This document shows positions 1 to 11,775 of a stretch of DNA of 64,000 nucleotides, piece by piece. Position numbers and translations under genes: made by a program. Position 1 is the first letter of the stretch; every line of letters starts with the position of its first letter. The notes beneath the pieces were generated by a model, which was not told where the DNA came from, searched no databases, and saw nothing but the letters and a program-made list of their open reading frames with translations. The DNA lies in contig CP136061.1 in NCBI GenBank assembly GCA_032622095.1, positions 126,800,754 to 126,864,753 on the forward strand. The letters run 5' to 3'. Origin of the DNA: Siphonodentalium dalli (lineage: Eukaryota > Mollusca > Scaphopoda > Gadilida > Siphonodentaliidae).

Positions 1-346
1 TGAGGTTTGAAATGTCCAACAATATCTGAATGTTCTCATATACCGGGAATATAGAGGTTTATGAAGATATAGGATATTAGGCCAAAGCACTGATGTGCAA
101 GGGGGTGCAAATGGAATTATGAAAACTTGTGTTTCGGTGTGATTCTGACTCAAGGGGGGGGGGTTGCAGTTGGAATTTCCCAGAGTGGACACCCCCCCCC
201 CCCCCCAATGGAAATCATCTACCCACGTCCCTGCTCATAATACACAAATGACTGGGCCAGACAGGCACACATTCTGATTGAGCTTTGAAAATTTAACCAA
301 TCATGGACATTGACTGAATTAGCATACCACTTCAGCTGTCCGTCAA
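1..346. other. Non-coding flank with G and C homopolymer runs
   Basis: No credible coding frame. It has a run of G near 156-165 and a longer run of C near 191-206. Nothing else recognised. Confidence 0.5.
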
Positions 347-746
347 ACTACTGAGGCTGAATAGGTCACTCTCACCGGTTTTCTGTGATAAAGTTACCCA
401 GGTTCCTGAAATTGTGATAAAGTTACCCAGGTTGGAGAAGAATGTGATAAAGTTACCCAGGTTAATAATAGTTCATGTTTAGCAACAAATTATTTATTTT
501 TGTGATCAAAATGACGAACTACGTACTAATATGTCTTAATTTATGCTTGATAAGGGCTATTACTTGCCAAAACTGAACAATATTTCCCTCTGTAACTTTT
601 AAATCGAGTTGATATTGTGATATTTGCTTAACCTGGGTAACTTTATCAAAATTCTCACCAACCTGGGTAACTTTATCACAAAATTAGGAACCTGGGTAAC
701 TTTATCACAGAAAACCGGTGAGAGTGACCTATTCAGCACTACTGAG
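347..746. mobile_element. MITE with 9-bp target duplication and subterminal repeats
   Basis: The element proper is 356-737 (382 bp), flanked on both sides by the perfect 9-bp direct repeat ACTACTGAG (347-355 and 738-746). Both ends are inverted copies of GCTGAATAGG followed by TCACTCTCACC. Inside each end are three direct copies of a 20-nt repeat (385-404, 414-433, 444-463; inverted at 630-649, 660-679, 689-708), which has the look of an array of transposase-binding sites. The internal region is AT-rich with no ORF. A 9-bp duplication is typical of the Mutator/MULE and Foldback groups, so a MULE-derived non-autonomous element is the best guess. The same terminus recurs at 60166-60488. Confidence 0.85.
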
Positions 747-1271
747 CGACTGCATGCCTCAGACTGAGAACACAATTAACAATAGGTCTTGCCTTACTGT
801 TTACGAACTACAGCGTGTTGCGGTAGTTGCATGTGCACGTTGAGCACTGGGAATTTGACCTGGTGGAATAAATACAGCAGGTTTCTGAAACTTTCTAATT
901 TGATTAAAACATACCTGTTATTAGGGCAACTTTTCCATCGAGGCGACAGAGTCCGGGTTTACTTTCCGCTGCGGAGTCGGCAGACGTTTGGTGGGCCATA
1001 TCGATGAGTTTGTAAATACCGGTAGCAGGAAACTATATGCTCATCTACTCTCCCAATCTACCGTAGTATGTACACTTAGCAATCGAATTAGGCCGGCGAT
1101 TATCGATAGACGCGGTATAACGGCAGGCGAATGTAAATATGGAAAACCGATTCAGTCTGACTGCGAGTACTACCAGGCGTTTTGTTTTACACAATATAGC
1201 ACGTTGTAACAAGAAAACCATAGTCAGAAATGGTAACGCCCTCAAGGTCGTATTATTAGGCATATATTATA
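747..1271. other. Non-coding; repeat-module fragment at the 3' side
   Basis: Only short unconvincing ORFs. The segment from about 1210 (aaaaccatagtcagaaatgg) to 1271 matches modules seen again near 2795-2830 (inverted), 18785-18865 and 23815-23870, so it belongs to the mosaic repeat family described for 18.5-29 kb. Confidence 0.45.
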
Positions 1272-1885
1272 CTAGAAGGTGACCCGACTTCGTCCGGGCT
1301 TTGACCTTGAATTGTCCATTTTGAAGGTCAAGGTCAAGTGGGGTCACGATTTGACCAGTCCAAAAACACTGCCCGGACAAAAGTACCCGACAAACGTGCC
1401 CGTTGAAATCCATCCGGTTTTACCCGATTTGACCTTGAATTGATCATTTTGAAGGTCAAGGTCTGGTCGGGGTCACGATTGGACCCGTCCAAAACAATCA
1501 GTGGACAAAAGTAACCCCACGTATCAAATTTCGTCGAAATCCCATCAAAATTGGCGATTCGACCTTGAAGTTACCCGATTTCAAGGTCAAGGTCATGTCG
1601 CACGGGCAAATGAATATGCTTATGAGACTCGCCATAAGAAAGTACCCCCACATACCAAGTTTCATCGAAATCCCGTGATATTCGGGCGTTTGACCTTGAA
1701 ACGACCCGATTTCAAGGTCAAGATCACGTCGCACGGACAAATTAATATGCCTATGTTCGTCCCCGGCCGAAAATACCCCCACGTACCAAGTTTCATCGAA
1801 ATCGGGTCGGTCGTTTTTGAGTTCATCGATTACACACACACACACAGACAGATACACACACAGATCTTTCAAAATATATAATAGA
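1272..1885 (-). mobile_element. Non-autonomous Helitron-like element
   Basis: On the minus strand it starts TCTATTATATATTTTG and ends CTAG, lying between a host A and T, which is the canonical Helitron insertion site. About 7 nt inside the CTAG end is a short hairpin (CCCGGACGAAGTCGGG). There is no target duplication. Comparison with the related segment near 18845-18870 shows an uninterrupted version of the flanks, supporting insertion at this place. There is no Rep/helicase coding capacity. The interior repeats TGACCTTGA/TCAAGGTCA many times, and a CA/GACA microsatellite sits near the Helitron 5' end. An alternative reading is an RTE-type 3' tail or SINE, but the AT flank and CTAG end favour Helitron. 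Confidence 0.6.
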
Positions 1886-2060
1886 TAAAATATATTGGAG
1901 CTCAATGTAGTGATTGTGAAAAAAGATGTATATTGGAAACGGCTATGTGATAATATGTAATTGTTTTCTTGTGTGTGTATAGTGTGCCATTGGTGAGAAA
2001 GCATGCGGAAACAATAAAAAATCAGACTTGCCAAACCAAACTTATGATATTTAATTATAT
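1886..2060. repeat. Dispersed repeat module (gagaaagcatg module)
   Basis: This segment (atgtagtgattgtg ... ggtgagaaagcatg) is clearly related to 18865-19040 in the same orientation. It continues the module interrupted by the Helitron-like element at 1272-1885. No coding potential. Confidence 0.6.
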
Positions 2061-2419
2061 TATATTGTAAACACCGAATCTATTTTAACTTTTTTTTCAT
2101 CGGCGTCTATATATTAAGTTTTAATGTTCGCCGATTCAGTAGTTGTTTTACCACAGCCCTATCGTATACAACATGAACTCGTAGTATTTCATTAACGCCA
2201 CCGGTGTATACTGTTGGGCAAATTTTTGAAATCTGTGGACCTATGGGGATTTTATAAATATATAATTGTTTTTTTCCGGTTATTTTGGGAGCGTTAAAGT
2301 TGTACTGCGACTCCGAGTCCGGTAAAAGCTGTAGTTGGAATGTCCAAGTTCGTGAAAGTTCTATTGACTATGCCGATGATTTGAGAAGCTTTGTTTTATG
2401 ATATTGTAGAAAGGCTAAT
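2061..2419. other. No recognised feature
   Basis: AT-rich sequence with no ORF, repeat or RNA gene that I can support. Confidence 0.3.
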
Positions 2420-2765
2420 CTGGCCGTGTCGAATTGAGCTATAGCGATGGGATATCTCACAGGACAACACATTTCGGGTTTTCGTAGGGTGTGTATTCGA
2501 TGGATGTCTCGATCATAGTTGCAGTATGTAACTATTATGACCGAGTTAATTGCGTTCGATGTTTAGGTATGAACAATGGCTGGGCCATGCACACTTGAAG
2601 ATTTTATGGCGGGAACACAATTTTTTATCCGCATTTAGAAGCTTTCTGGTTTGGTGAATGAAAAACCTGCAGTAATAAGCCGTAGTTTTTTGTAATAATT
2701 TGAAGGATTAGTTGTTTTAACGGAATTCTGAGGCGGTGCATTCATGTAACCAATATATTTTATAC
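2420..2765. repeat. Dispersed repeat module, inverted copy at 16130-16530
   Basis: The reverse complement of about 2420-2765 can be followed through 16130-16530, including the words ggtatgaacaatggctggg, ataagccgtag and acggaattctgaggc. A short third piece lies at 23895-23935. This is a mosaic repeat, not a gene. Confidence 0.6.
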
Positions 2766-2839
2766 TATAATTTGTATTTATGGCTAATAATATGATCTTG
2801 GTGGTGTTACCATTTCTGACTATTGTTTTATTGTACCTA

Positions 2840-3303
2840 ATGCTTGTTATTTGCTGGCGTATTCATCGAGAAATCTAAATTCTAAACATTGATGTCGAAC
2901 GCAATTTTCGATGTTTCGTGGCACCTTGGCATGTATGGGTTAATCGGCCTCTATATGTACAAAAACAACCCTTTCGGTCGAATGCATACATTTATGTTGT
3001 GCAATAGATGCTAATTTTCTAAACTTTTCAAAATTTTAATACAACGTTCCAAAGCCTTGATTTCGACAATTTGATGGAAGGTCAGTCGTCGACCTAATAA
3101 TGAAACTCCTGCTGTCAGGTCAGTTGCGTGGTTAATATATTTGGTTGGTGCGAATGTCGGCTTTTCGTTATACACCAAAACGAGCCCTCTACGTGCCATA
3201 TTCCTCGATATATCGGCCGTCCCACGCAATTTCACATCCTCGCTGTTCCGCAGTTTGTCATTCTGTTCAGCAGTCCATCCCATTCCGCAGATTGTCATGT
3301 CCC
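2840..3303 (+). mobile_element. Solo arm of the 52437-55553 foldback family
   Basis: Matches the right arm of the large palindrome at 52437-55553 (its 55040-55553 portion): gtattcatcgagaaatctaa, then tatcggccgtcccacgcaat, then the terminal word CAGATTGTCATGTCCC ending at 3303. The same terminal word at an independent locus supports the proposed end of that family. Only one arm is present, so it is a truncated copy. The short ORFs across it are incidental. Confidence 0.7.
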
Positions 3304-5285
3304 GAATGATTTACATACACTCTTGAGACTCATCAGCCATTGTTCACATCTACATAGAAAGCAATGAACGTCATAAAAGTTACACACTGCAACAATGAGA
3401 CATCCGCGAAGATACATCCACGATCGAATACATACATCCTGCAAAATCCTAACCGGTTCGCATTTTGCGAGTACGTCCCTTGTTACTAAAGTAAAATAAT
3501 AATCCCGATTTTTTGGGGTTATATACCAAAGTATCATTACACTACATGTCACTGAATAACGCATGAAATAGCATGCATAATAATAATCAAACCACAATTG
3601 TTGGAGTACGAAAATTCCCAAGTACATTTCTAATCATATTTGCCCATAGCTCCTATGTCCTATCACACAAAAACACCTTCGCAGAATACACCCAGACGGC
3701 GTAGTGAATCGCGTTTGGGTGCCACATGCGGCCAGATACCATTAGCGCGTAGAGATGTTGAGGTGTTTCAGGTACTAGTACAGTCAGTGTGGGTGGGCCT
3801 ATTCGAGTATGCCATTTACAAATGTTTGGCAGTGGTGCAATTACTAGCTGGCCTATGCTGTGTTATACGATGTAGCACAACATATGCCTGCCAGTAATAT
3901 AACACTAAGCAAGTATCATGCATGGTCGACAGTGGCGTAAGAACCAGGATGATAAGGGGGAGTATATTTACCCCCTCAAAAGTTTGCAAATAATGGCAAA
4001 ATTTAGTTTCTAAAGGATAATTTAGTTTAAATTTGTGACTATAACCGCTGGAGTAAAATAATGAATAGTAATTTGCACGTTTCCTAGCTAGCGGCGCGTG
4101 GGCAATATTGTTAAGATGTAAAAATATTTTCATCACTTTTCGGTGATGATGGGTAATGATTCCATTAACTTGTATCAAGTACCGGTAGAGCTTTATTATA
4201 TTGTCCAATTATTTAAACAGAACAAAATTACAGCGAGACGCCGATCAAGATATATAGTGACATGATGTATACGTTGCACAATTATTATTATTGTTTATTG
4301 ACCTCCAAGTATGAAGAGCATATATACATATCAGTTACAGAACGTATATGGTAACGAGACCATTGTAACTGGACTATATATACACGAGCATCTATTTACA
4401 CGGAAGAACATTGTATACATAAATTGGAAAGAGGTGTACATTGTACGAAGAGCAAGGTAAATACGAGAATATGAGGAAACATTGTAGATGTGGGTGGCAA
4501 GGAGGCCAGATCATTTCACCCAAACCTTGGGTGTTTATTTCACACGACTTTCTGGGATAACCTGTGTGTCGACTGAGAACATGCGTGCCAATTGAGGAGA
4601 ACACGCGAAGGATTTGTGTAAATGTTAGCCCAAACGACATTTCGAAGTAACGACTGCTTTGTTGTTTATTTCGAGGAATAATACCGCATCATATAAATTC
4701 AGCCCAAATATATTGACAGGTGTCAAGGGTCTAACTCTATACTGAGCAATAAAAAACTAATATAATAAATACCGAGTATATTTAATTTTAACGCCAATGG
4801 GTCGTTTATGTGCGTTTAAGAGTGTATTTATGCTTAAAGCAAAGTGAAATAACGATCTTAAAATGAATTGGCCGGTATATTTTATTAGTTATCAGGGTTA
4901 CCAGGGTCGTAGTTGCATAAATTACAATATATTTTTATGCTAAGATAATTGCGTGGTAATTTGTTGGTTAATGGATTGATCGGTGATCATGTTAACACAA
5001 ATCCCATATATGGAAAGTGACTTGCGCATGCGCAAAACAGATACAATGGTCTAATTTTCCAATGCCGATGACAATCGAAGCGGACGCGATGTGCATTTTA
5101 ATTCTTTCATTACGACTGTTTTGTCGTCCTAATCTATTAAAATATTCTTCTATATCTTGGAAGGTGTTCTGGAAGGATTATTTCAATATGTGTATATCGG
5201 ATTAACCTTCCAAAAAGATGAGTTTGACGCCTGTATTTCTTGGCATGAATATTAACGAGCGCTCGTCTGCAAGTAGGTCATCTGG
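3304..5285. other. Non-coding with scattered repeat modules
   Basis: No gene supported. About 3375-3415 resembles 16460-16490. About 3545-3650 (catgaaatagcatgcataa ... caagtacatttctaatc) resembles 19340-19450, 29150-29470 and 46070-46170. About 4615-4735 (aaatgttagcccaaac ... gaggaataataccgc) resembles 25690-25810. The rest is AT-rich sequence without recognisable content. Confidence 0.5.
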
Positions 5286-5289
5286 ATTC

Positions 5290-5660
5290 GGGGGAATTGG
5301 CGTGTTTTTGTGAAAATGTCAAATTCAATTTCTTCCATCTAAAACATAATTACGCGCTGGACTCGGTCATTTTAGGAATATATATGTATCACACGCACAT
5401 ACACCAAGTCTCAGCCTAAAAGTTTGAAAAATGACAGTTTTATCGACATAAATCGATGTTAATGGTAAATTCAAATTTCCATGTTAAATTTTATCATTGA
5501 AAAAAATTCATTTCTTCCATCTAAAACATAATTGCGTGCTGTACTCTGTCATTTTACGAATATGTAGCTATCCCACCAACACACTCCAAGTCTCAGCTTA
5601 AAATTTTGAAAAATGACAGTTTTATCGACATAAATCAATTTTAATGCCAATAATGGCAAA
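5290..5660. repeat. Two-copy tandem duplication, period about 183 bp
   Basis: The unit begins at tttcttccatctaaaacat (near 5331 and again near 5514) and ends with aaaatgacagttttatcga (near 5430 and 5613). The copies are diverged and non-coding. Confidence 0.75.
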
Positions 5661-5883
5661 TGGAGTGTTAAATAAATTTTAGGCCAATTAGGGCCCTGCG
5701 AATGTTTTCTGACCTGTTCTATATTGGTCACTAGAGTTCATATTTGACCGGTTACACCTGATAATTATGCGACAGTATAGTCGCGTTACTTTATAGGTCA
5801 ACATTGGTCATTATCACCTGACAAATTTATTTTGGTCTATCGTATCAACCCCTATTTTCTCCCGCGCGTACTAGTAGCCTGAC

Positions 5884-6220
5884 TACCGCTATTCTCAAAG
5901 TAATTGACCAGAAAAACGGGGTGATACCCCGGTCATGACCACGGTGATACCGGTAATAAACGGTAGCTGTATCGGGGCGGTCATGGCAGTGGAATTACGG
6001 TATTGGGCGATGATACCGCGGTCTTTTAGCTGGCACCGCATTAATTTTTTTGAATACCGCAGTGATTTTCATGGAACACTTTGAGGGGAGGTATTTACTC
6101 CCACATACGTTAACAAGCGGTATCAGTACCGCGGTATTGGAGGATACCGCGGTATAGTACCGCAGTATTAACGGGGTGACACCACTTTGCTGGTGGTCAA
6201 TTACTTTAAGTATAGCGGTA
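5884..6220. mobile_element. Tc1/mariner-like MITE with TA target duplication
   Basis: The element 5886-6218 (333 bp) is flanked by TA (5884-5885 and 6219-6220). The ends are imperfect inverted repeats, CCGCTATTCTCAAAGTAATT on the left and the reverse complement of CTTTAAGTATAGCGG on the right, followed by TGACCA. The interior is rich in palindromic gataccgcggtat words. The AAAGTAATTGACC core is shared with the MITE array at 7087-7557, suggesting related terminal sequences. No coding capacity. Confidence 0.65.
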
Positions 6221-7084
6221 AGTGTCAACATTGGTCATTATCGCTCCACTAATTTGTATCGTTTCATCGGTATGAATTCCATATCCAATTATCCACATAT
6301 AACCAACCCAACCTCTAATCCCGGTCCAATTTATTTATTTCTTTCATCGGTATATTCACGTAACGTAATATTTTATCACGTGATATTTGTACTTATATGT
6401 CTACTAGTATGGTATTACTATAGTATACTGTATACGTATATCAATTGCTATTCCTATCTATATAATCCTGGTGCCATCTATAAAGATAGATAATTTCAGA
6501 CTCCTCCCCCCCCCCCCATTTTACATCATTGCTGCTTTAGTACAGTCGCGATGCAACATCGCTCCACTAATTTATGTCAGTTCATCGGTACAAACCACTT
6601 TTTCTCCGAGTCCATATAACCAACCCAACATCTTATAGATGACTATTCTGGCACTATATAGAGATGACTAAGATTCTGACACCCCCCTATTTTATAGCCA
6701 TGTTGCAACAGTAGAGTTCAGATGCATATTATGTCAACATCGGTCGTTATCGCTCTACAAATTTATATCGGTTCAACCCTTAGTTCCCTGTATCGCCCAC
6801 CCCTCCCTCAGTTTATTTTTTCAGTTGTATTATAGTCTCATTACGTACACATTTTATCTTTTCTAACTTTTGCTTCAACGCGTTGAGTTCCGCTGCAGAC
6901 AATATAAAACTGACAACATTTTGAAATGTAAGCAGGCTTCAAACTCATCTTATCCAAGAAAAACTCTGGTTACATAAGAAATTTGTGTATAAGGTGTACG
7001 CGCATTTGTCGCGTTAAAAACAAAAGGTCCCAAGTCAAGGTCCAAATCCCCAACACACTGATGTGAGGTTTAACTCCATCTACA
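6221..7084. other. Diverged repeats of a ~300-bp unit, no gene
   Basis: Related blocks containing gtcattatcgctccacta ... cggt recur near 5800, 6230, 6550 and 6740, with ataaccaacccaac following two of them. A C run lies near 6507-6518. No credible ORF. Confidence 0.45.
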
Positions 7085-7559
7085 TACAGTAATGTCCAAA
7101 GTAATTGATCACTTAACCACAGCAAAATAATGGGTATTTTTTCATGATTTTAAATCCTGAAAAATTACCCATAATTCTGCTGTGGTTAAGTGGTCAATTA
7201 CTTTGGGCATTACTGTAACCAATATAAGGATTTGAGGTGTAATAATAACTCAATCCTCATACAGTAATGTCCAAAGTAATCGACCACTTAACCACAGCAT
7301 AATTATTGGTAATTTGTCAGGATTTTAAATGCTGAAAAAATACCCATAATTCTGCTGTGGTTAAGTGGTCAATTACTTTGGGCATTAATGTAACCAATAT
7401 AAGGATTTGAGGTGTAATGATAACTCAATCCTCATACAGTAATGTACAAAGTAATTGACCACAGCTGAATAATGGGTAATTTGTCAGGATTTTAAATGCT
7501 GAAAAATTACCAATAATTCTGATGTGGTTAAGTGGTCAATTACTTTGGGCACTACTGTA
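7085..7559. mobile_element. Trimeric array of a palindromic TA-flanked MITE
   Basis: Three snap-back MITEs lie head to tail: 7087-7215, 7262-7390 and 7437-7557, each flanked by TA. Each starts CAGTAATGT(C/A)CAAAGTAA and ends with the approximate reverse complement, consistent with Tc1/mariner-type non-autonomous elements. The ~46-bp spacer between copies (aaccaatataaggat...) is also repeated, so the array arose by tandem duplication of MITE plus flank with a 175-bp period, not by three insertions. The third copy has lost part of its left arm. Confidence 0.8.
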
Positions 7560-8569
7560 ACCAATATAAGGATGTGAGGTTTAATGAGAACTCCATCCAC
7601 ATAACTAATAAATATGTGTGAAAATTAAACCAAAAAAAATAAATTCCATGATGGCGTCCAATATGGACTGCCTAATTCTGCTCCAAAACATGTATATTGA
7701 ATATATGGTTGTTTATCAATTGGGGGAAACTGATTATTTCAATGATATTTTCATTAACTGCATGGGATCCAAAACCCGACTTACGGGAGCTCGCTTCGTG
7801 CACGACTGTATCTTAAGCATATGTGCATATTTAATGAGCCAACAATTGGAATCCAAATAGAGAAGATTGGCACGTTGACCCTGCGCATAGACATCATTGA
7901 TGATCTCTATGGGAATCAAAATTGACATTTAATAGACAATTTCGATTAACCGCAATAACTTAAGGAATCTCTAATTATGATTAAGCCCAATGAGAATGCA
8001 ATAAGACATTTCTTATTACCCTTAACCGCAATTACTTCCCATTGCACTTTAACACAATTAATATCTCTCCCCCCCCCCCAACAGCTTATCAATACCACTC
8101 AGGACAGTGGGTGTTTTTCCTCAATTAATTGAATTTCTTGTTAGTGACCATAAATCTATACCTTCGGTTTTGCCGAATAACCGAACAAATGTTGTCAACT
8201 GTTTCCACGTTTATTCTCACTTATACCGTTTTTATATCCGTTTTATCCTATTTGTTGTTGTGTATTGCATTACTTTGATAAAGTCTGCGCTTGTGTTATT
8301 CTCACAAAAGGTAATGCGTGTTTACATTTCACAATTCCGCCTTACAGTCTGCGAGTGCGACGGAAAAAATTTCCACATGTCCGAGCGCCATTGCATTGAT
8401 TCCTTAAATACGAGACTATTTAATCGAATGAGGTCAAATATTCGCATATAACTTGACTCATATGTTATTCTGCACAATTCTGGCCAGTGCCGACTTTCAT
8501 TTCGCATTACTTTCGTTTTTATCGAAATATAACCGTTTTCTATGGAGATTCCCATGTAAATTTGTTCAA
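7560..8569. other. No recognised gene
   Basis: ORFs up to 114 codons occur (8107-8451) but show no recognisable domain and no codon pattern that I trust. A C run lies near 8071-8080. Confidence 0.35.
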
Positions 8570-9510
8570 CCAAAAAAATTCATAGTTTTGCCAATTTCAA
8601 GCTAGTTTAATACTTTATAGCATGGTCAGGGCATAATCTGGCCTATCGAGTGATGGTAGACGTTCCTTCAGTGTGCACAACAAATATTTGGTCCCAACGA
8701 AGCAGGCTAAAATCCTGAAATTTGTCAATTGACTTTGAGTGTGAAGAAAATATTCATTTAAACTTCCAAAATTGGTTGAAATATGCTCAACAACATTCAG
8801 TTGAATGGTGACATTATTTATAGTCACCGACTAACTTTCACGATGAATAAAATTTGTTTTTATTGATGACAATTATGTCGCGAGTCATAAAAATGTTAAT
8901 TTTCTGAAGAAAAAAAATTCATTGTTTCGCCAATTTCAAGCTAGTATTGAGCATGGTCAGGGCATTACATATAATGATTAAGATTGCTAAAGAACTGAAA
9001 TAATGAAATGGGAAACTTTTACTGACATCTGGTAAGGATTGAGGAGCAGATGCTAGAGGCACCCACCCCACCCCCATGGAAGACGGAATACCACTTAACA
9101 CAGAAGTTGGAATACGGAATACCATATGGAATACATAAAAATATATGAAAACTTCATTTCTTGGAAGGTCGGCGTACGAATACCGGTATTTTTGGAATAC
9201 CGAATACCTCCTAACAGAGGGGCCGGAAATACGGCGTACCTCATAACAGGGCATGGAATACGGCATACGAAAAAGGGGGATGGGGGCCTCATGCTATGGA
9301 GCCTCCGAGCCTCCCAATATATTGTCTGCTCCACATCTCAATAGAATTCAACAACATTCAGTTGAATGGTGACATTATTTATAGTCACCGACTAACTTCC
9401 ACGATGAATCAAATTTGTTTTTATTGGTGACAATTTATGTCGCGAATCATAAAAATGTAAATTTTCTGAAGAAAAAAAATTCATTGGTTTGCGAATTTCA
9501 AGCTAGTTTA
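8570..9510. repeat. Direct duplication flanking a GGAATAC-rich block
   Basis: About 157 bp at 8786-8942 (caacaacattcagttgaatg ... ttcaagctagt) recurs at 9350-9508 with few changes. A shorter third copy of its end lies near 8575-8610. Between them, 9090-9300 is rich in GGAATAC(C) words and near-palindromes. No gene seen. Confidence 0.75.
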
Positions 9511-10239
9511 TAGCGAACATGGGAACCAAGGTACAATTTATGCCATTTAGGCACACTTCAGAGTGAAATCTGGGCTTATATTTCGGCGAGAATCCAAATC
9601 TAGATTCTCGCAAATTACCCTGGATTCTCATGAAAAAGTATATATGGATTCTCGCAAAATCAGATGAAATATATGCCCTAGTGGAAATATAGCAAATCGT
9701 TTAATGCTTTAGAATATTTTTTTTCGGAGATTTATATATATGTTTAAAGACATATTATGGAATTTTTCGGGAGCGAGAAATTGATAAGTTAGTGCTCAGG
9801 CACTTTTCCAACGTGGGGAATGTTATCATTCTACTAACATCACTGAAAATTTCCAAAAAGATCTACCACACCACTTCATATAGAACATCGTCTGAACTAC
9901 TCCAAATTGTAAATATTTACATCTCGATTCGGGGCGCAACTATCGGCTGTAATTAAACAAAAATCATTTTGCCATCGAGAGTCATTGCATTTAACTAATA
10001 TATAAGAATGACGTTGTGTAACATCCATTTGGATTAATATTCGTAACAAATAACTACTTTGAGAAAGATTATTCTTAATTTCTATTTATTTGATCACTCT
10101 GCCCGGTGTCTGCCGGAGTGTTTCACATCACTTTAATCAAGGAAGACTGTTAAGAAAAACTGCATTTCAAGACCACCAAACAACTTTCCTTTTTAGGGCC
10201 ACCACATCTTCCAAATATGTACTTCTTCCATTTTGCTAT
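9511..10239. other. No recognised feature
   Basis: AT-rich sequence. A short gattctcgc-containing repeat lies near 9590-9660. No supported gene. Confidence 0.35.
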
Positions 10240-10760
10240 CAAAGACCGAAAAATGTCGTTAAACTAGAGATCCAAATACCCCCTAAGGGCCCCTCTATCT
10301 TGAGATATTAAAGACCGAAAAATGTCGTTAAACTATAAAGACCGAAAAATGTCGTTAAACTAGAGATCCAAATACCCCCTATATCTTGAGATATTATAAA
10401 GACCGAAAAATGTCATTAAACTATTAATTGTTGTTGCTGTTGTTTATTAGGGTTTATCGTCATTCTAGCCGCTAGGCCACACACGACGTTGTCAATTTTA
10501 CGGGTGGAGGAAAGACCACGCAGAGGCTCAATTTCACCGGGAAGTTGTTCCACTGCGTGTAGAAACCACCGACCCCCGGAAAGCAATTGACAAACTTGCC
10601 CAGATACACGATTCCGGTCACCCTCCCTATGGTGGGGTTAGAACCAGCTTCGTCAGCGCTGGACGGCCTGGGACGACGTAATCACCTGGCACTCTACCGA
10701 CTGGACCACCGGGGGCCCCTATTAAACTGTTAAAGACCGAAAATGTCGTTAAATTGTAAA
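10240..10760. repeat. Short repeat (aaagaccgaaaaatgtcg) cluster
   Basis: The word aaagaccgaaaaatgtcg(t)taaac occurs near 10243, 10307, 10338, 10398 (with one change) and, after an inserted SINE, 10733. A degenerate copy lies near 11863. In places it alternates with agagatccaaatacccccta. Tandem or dispersed non-coding repeat. Confidence 0.75.
10415..10733 (-). mobile_element. tRNA-derived SINE with 13-bp target duplication
   Basis: The SINE body is 10428-10720, read on the minus strand. Its head carries a Pol III A box (TGGTCCAGTCGG) and a B-box-like GGTTCTAACCC, then a ~180-bp body and a tail ending in (AAC/CAA)-type repeats. It is flanked by ATTAAACTATTAA (10415-10427) and ATTAAACTGTTAA (10721-10733), a 13-bp duplication with one mismatch. 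Two further copies of the same family lie at 36758-37025 and 42010-42277. It is not a functional tRNA gene: no cloverleaf is maintained. Confidence 0.8.
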
Positions 10761-11775
10761 GTTTGAGCTATTGCCATGGCTTTGTCGTCCGTGTGTATGT
10801 GTGTACGTAAGGCGTCAACAATGCAGGCTACAGGTCGTACCTTTGGTCGGATCATTATGAAATTTGTCATAGCTGTTGACATCAACATTTAGACCAGATT
10901 ATTAATTTTGGGATCATTCGGAAAAAAAACATGGCCGCCAGTGGCCATCTTGGATTTCAAAATTCAATCCATTAGCACGGGCTACAGTTCGTAATGTTTG
11001 TCTGATCATCATGAAATTTGTCAAGAATGTTAATAATGACATGTAGATGGGAACGAGTCCTTTTGGGGTCATTCGGCCAAAAAACATGGCCGCAGCAGCC
11101 ATTTTGGATTTTAGTCTTTATATGACTAAATCTTTAGCACGGGCTACAGGTCTTAACTTTAGTCTGATCATCATAAAATTTGTCATGGCTGTTGAAATTG
11201 GAATGTAGATGGTAACGAGTCATTTTGGGGTCATTCGGACAAAAAACATGGCCGCCAGTGGCCATCTTGGATTTCAAAATTTAATCCATTAGCACGGGCC
11301 ACAGGTCGTACTGTTTGTCTGATCATCATGAAATTTGTCATGGATGATAATATTGACATGTAGATGGGAACGAGTAATTTTGGGGTTATTCGGCCTAAAA
11401 ACATGGCCGCCAGCAGCCATCTTGGATTTTACTCTTTGTATGACTAAATTCTTTAGCACGGGCTACATGTCGTACTTTCAGTCTGATCATCATAAAATTT
11501 GTCAAGAATGTTAATAATGACATGTAGATGGGAACGAGTCATTTTGGGATCATTTGACCCAAAAACATGGCCGCCAGCAGCCATCTTGGATTTTAATCTT
11601 TGTATGACTAAATCCTTTAGCACGGGCTACAGGTCGTACCTTTAGTCTGATCATCATGAAATTTTTCATGGCTGTTGAAATTGGAATGTAGATGAGAATG
11701 AGTCATTTTGGGGACATTCCGACAAAAAAACATCGCTGCCAGCGGCCATCTTGGATTTCCAAATTCAATTCTAAA
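10761..11775. repeat. ~160-bp tandem repeat, about six copies
   Basis: Each unit contains gcacgggctacaggtcgta, ctgatcatcatgaaatttgt, catgtagatgggaacgag, tcattttggggtcattcgg and acatggccgcca(g) followed by gccatcttggattt. Unit starts fall near 10825, 10978, 11140, 11297, 11459 and 11620. Diverged relatives of the gccgccagc ... atctt words also occur near 21670-22170 and 27415-27930. No coding potential. Confidence 0.8.

Noticed and set aside
1498-2034. 178-codon minus-strand ORF
   Set aside because: Reads through the Helitron-like repeat and the adjacent module; no recognisable domain.
10428-10720. Functional tRNA gene
   Set aside because: A and B boxes are present, but there is no proper cloverleaf or acceptor stem, and the body and tail are SINE-like.
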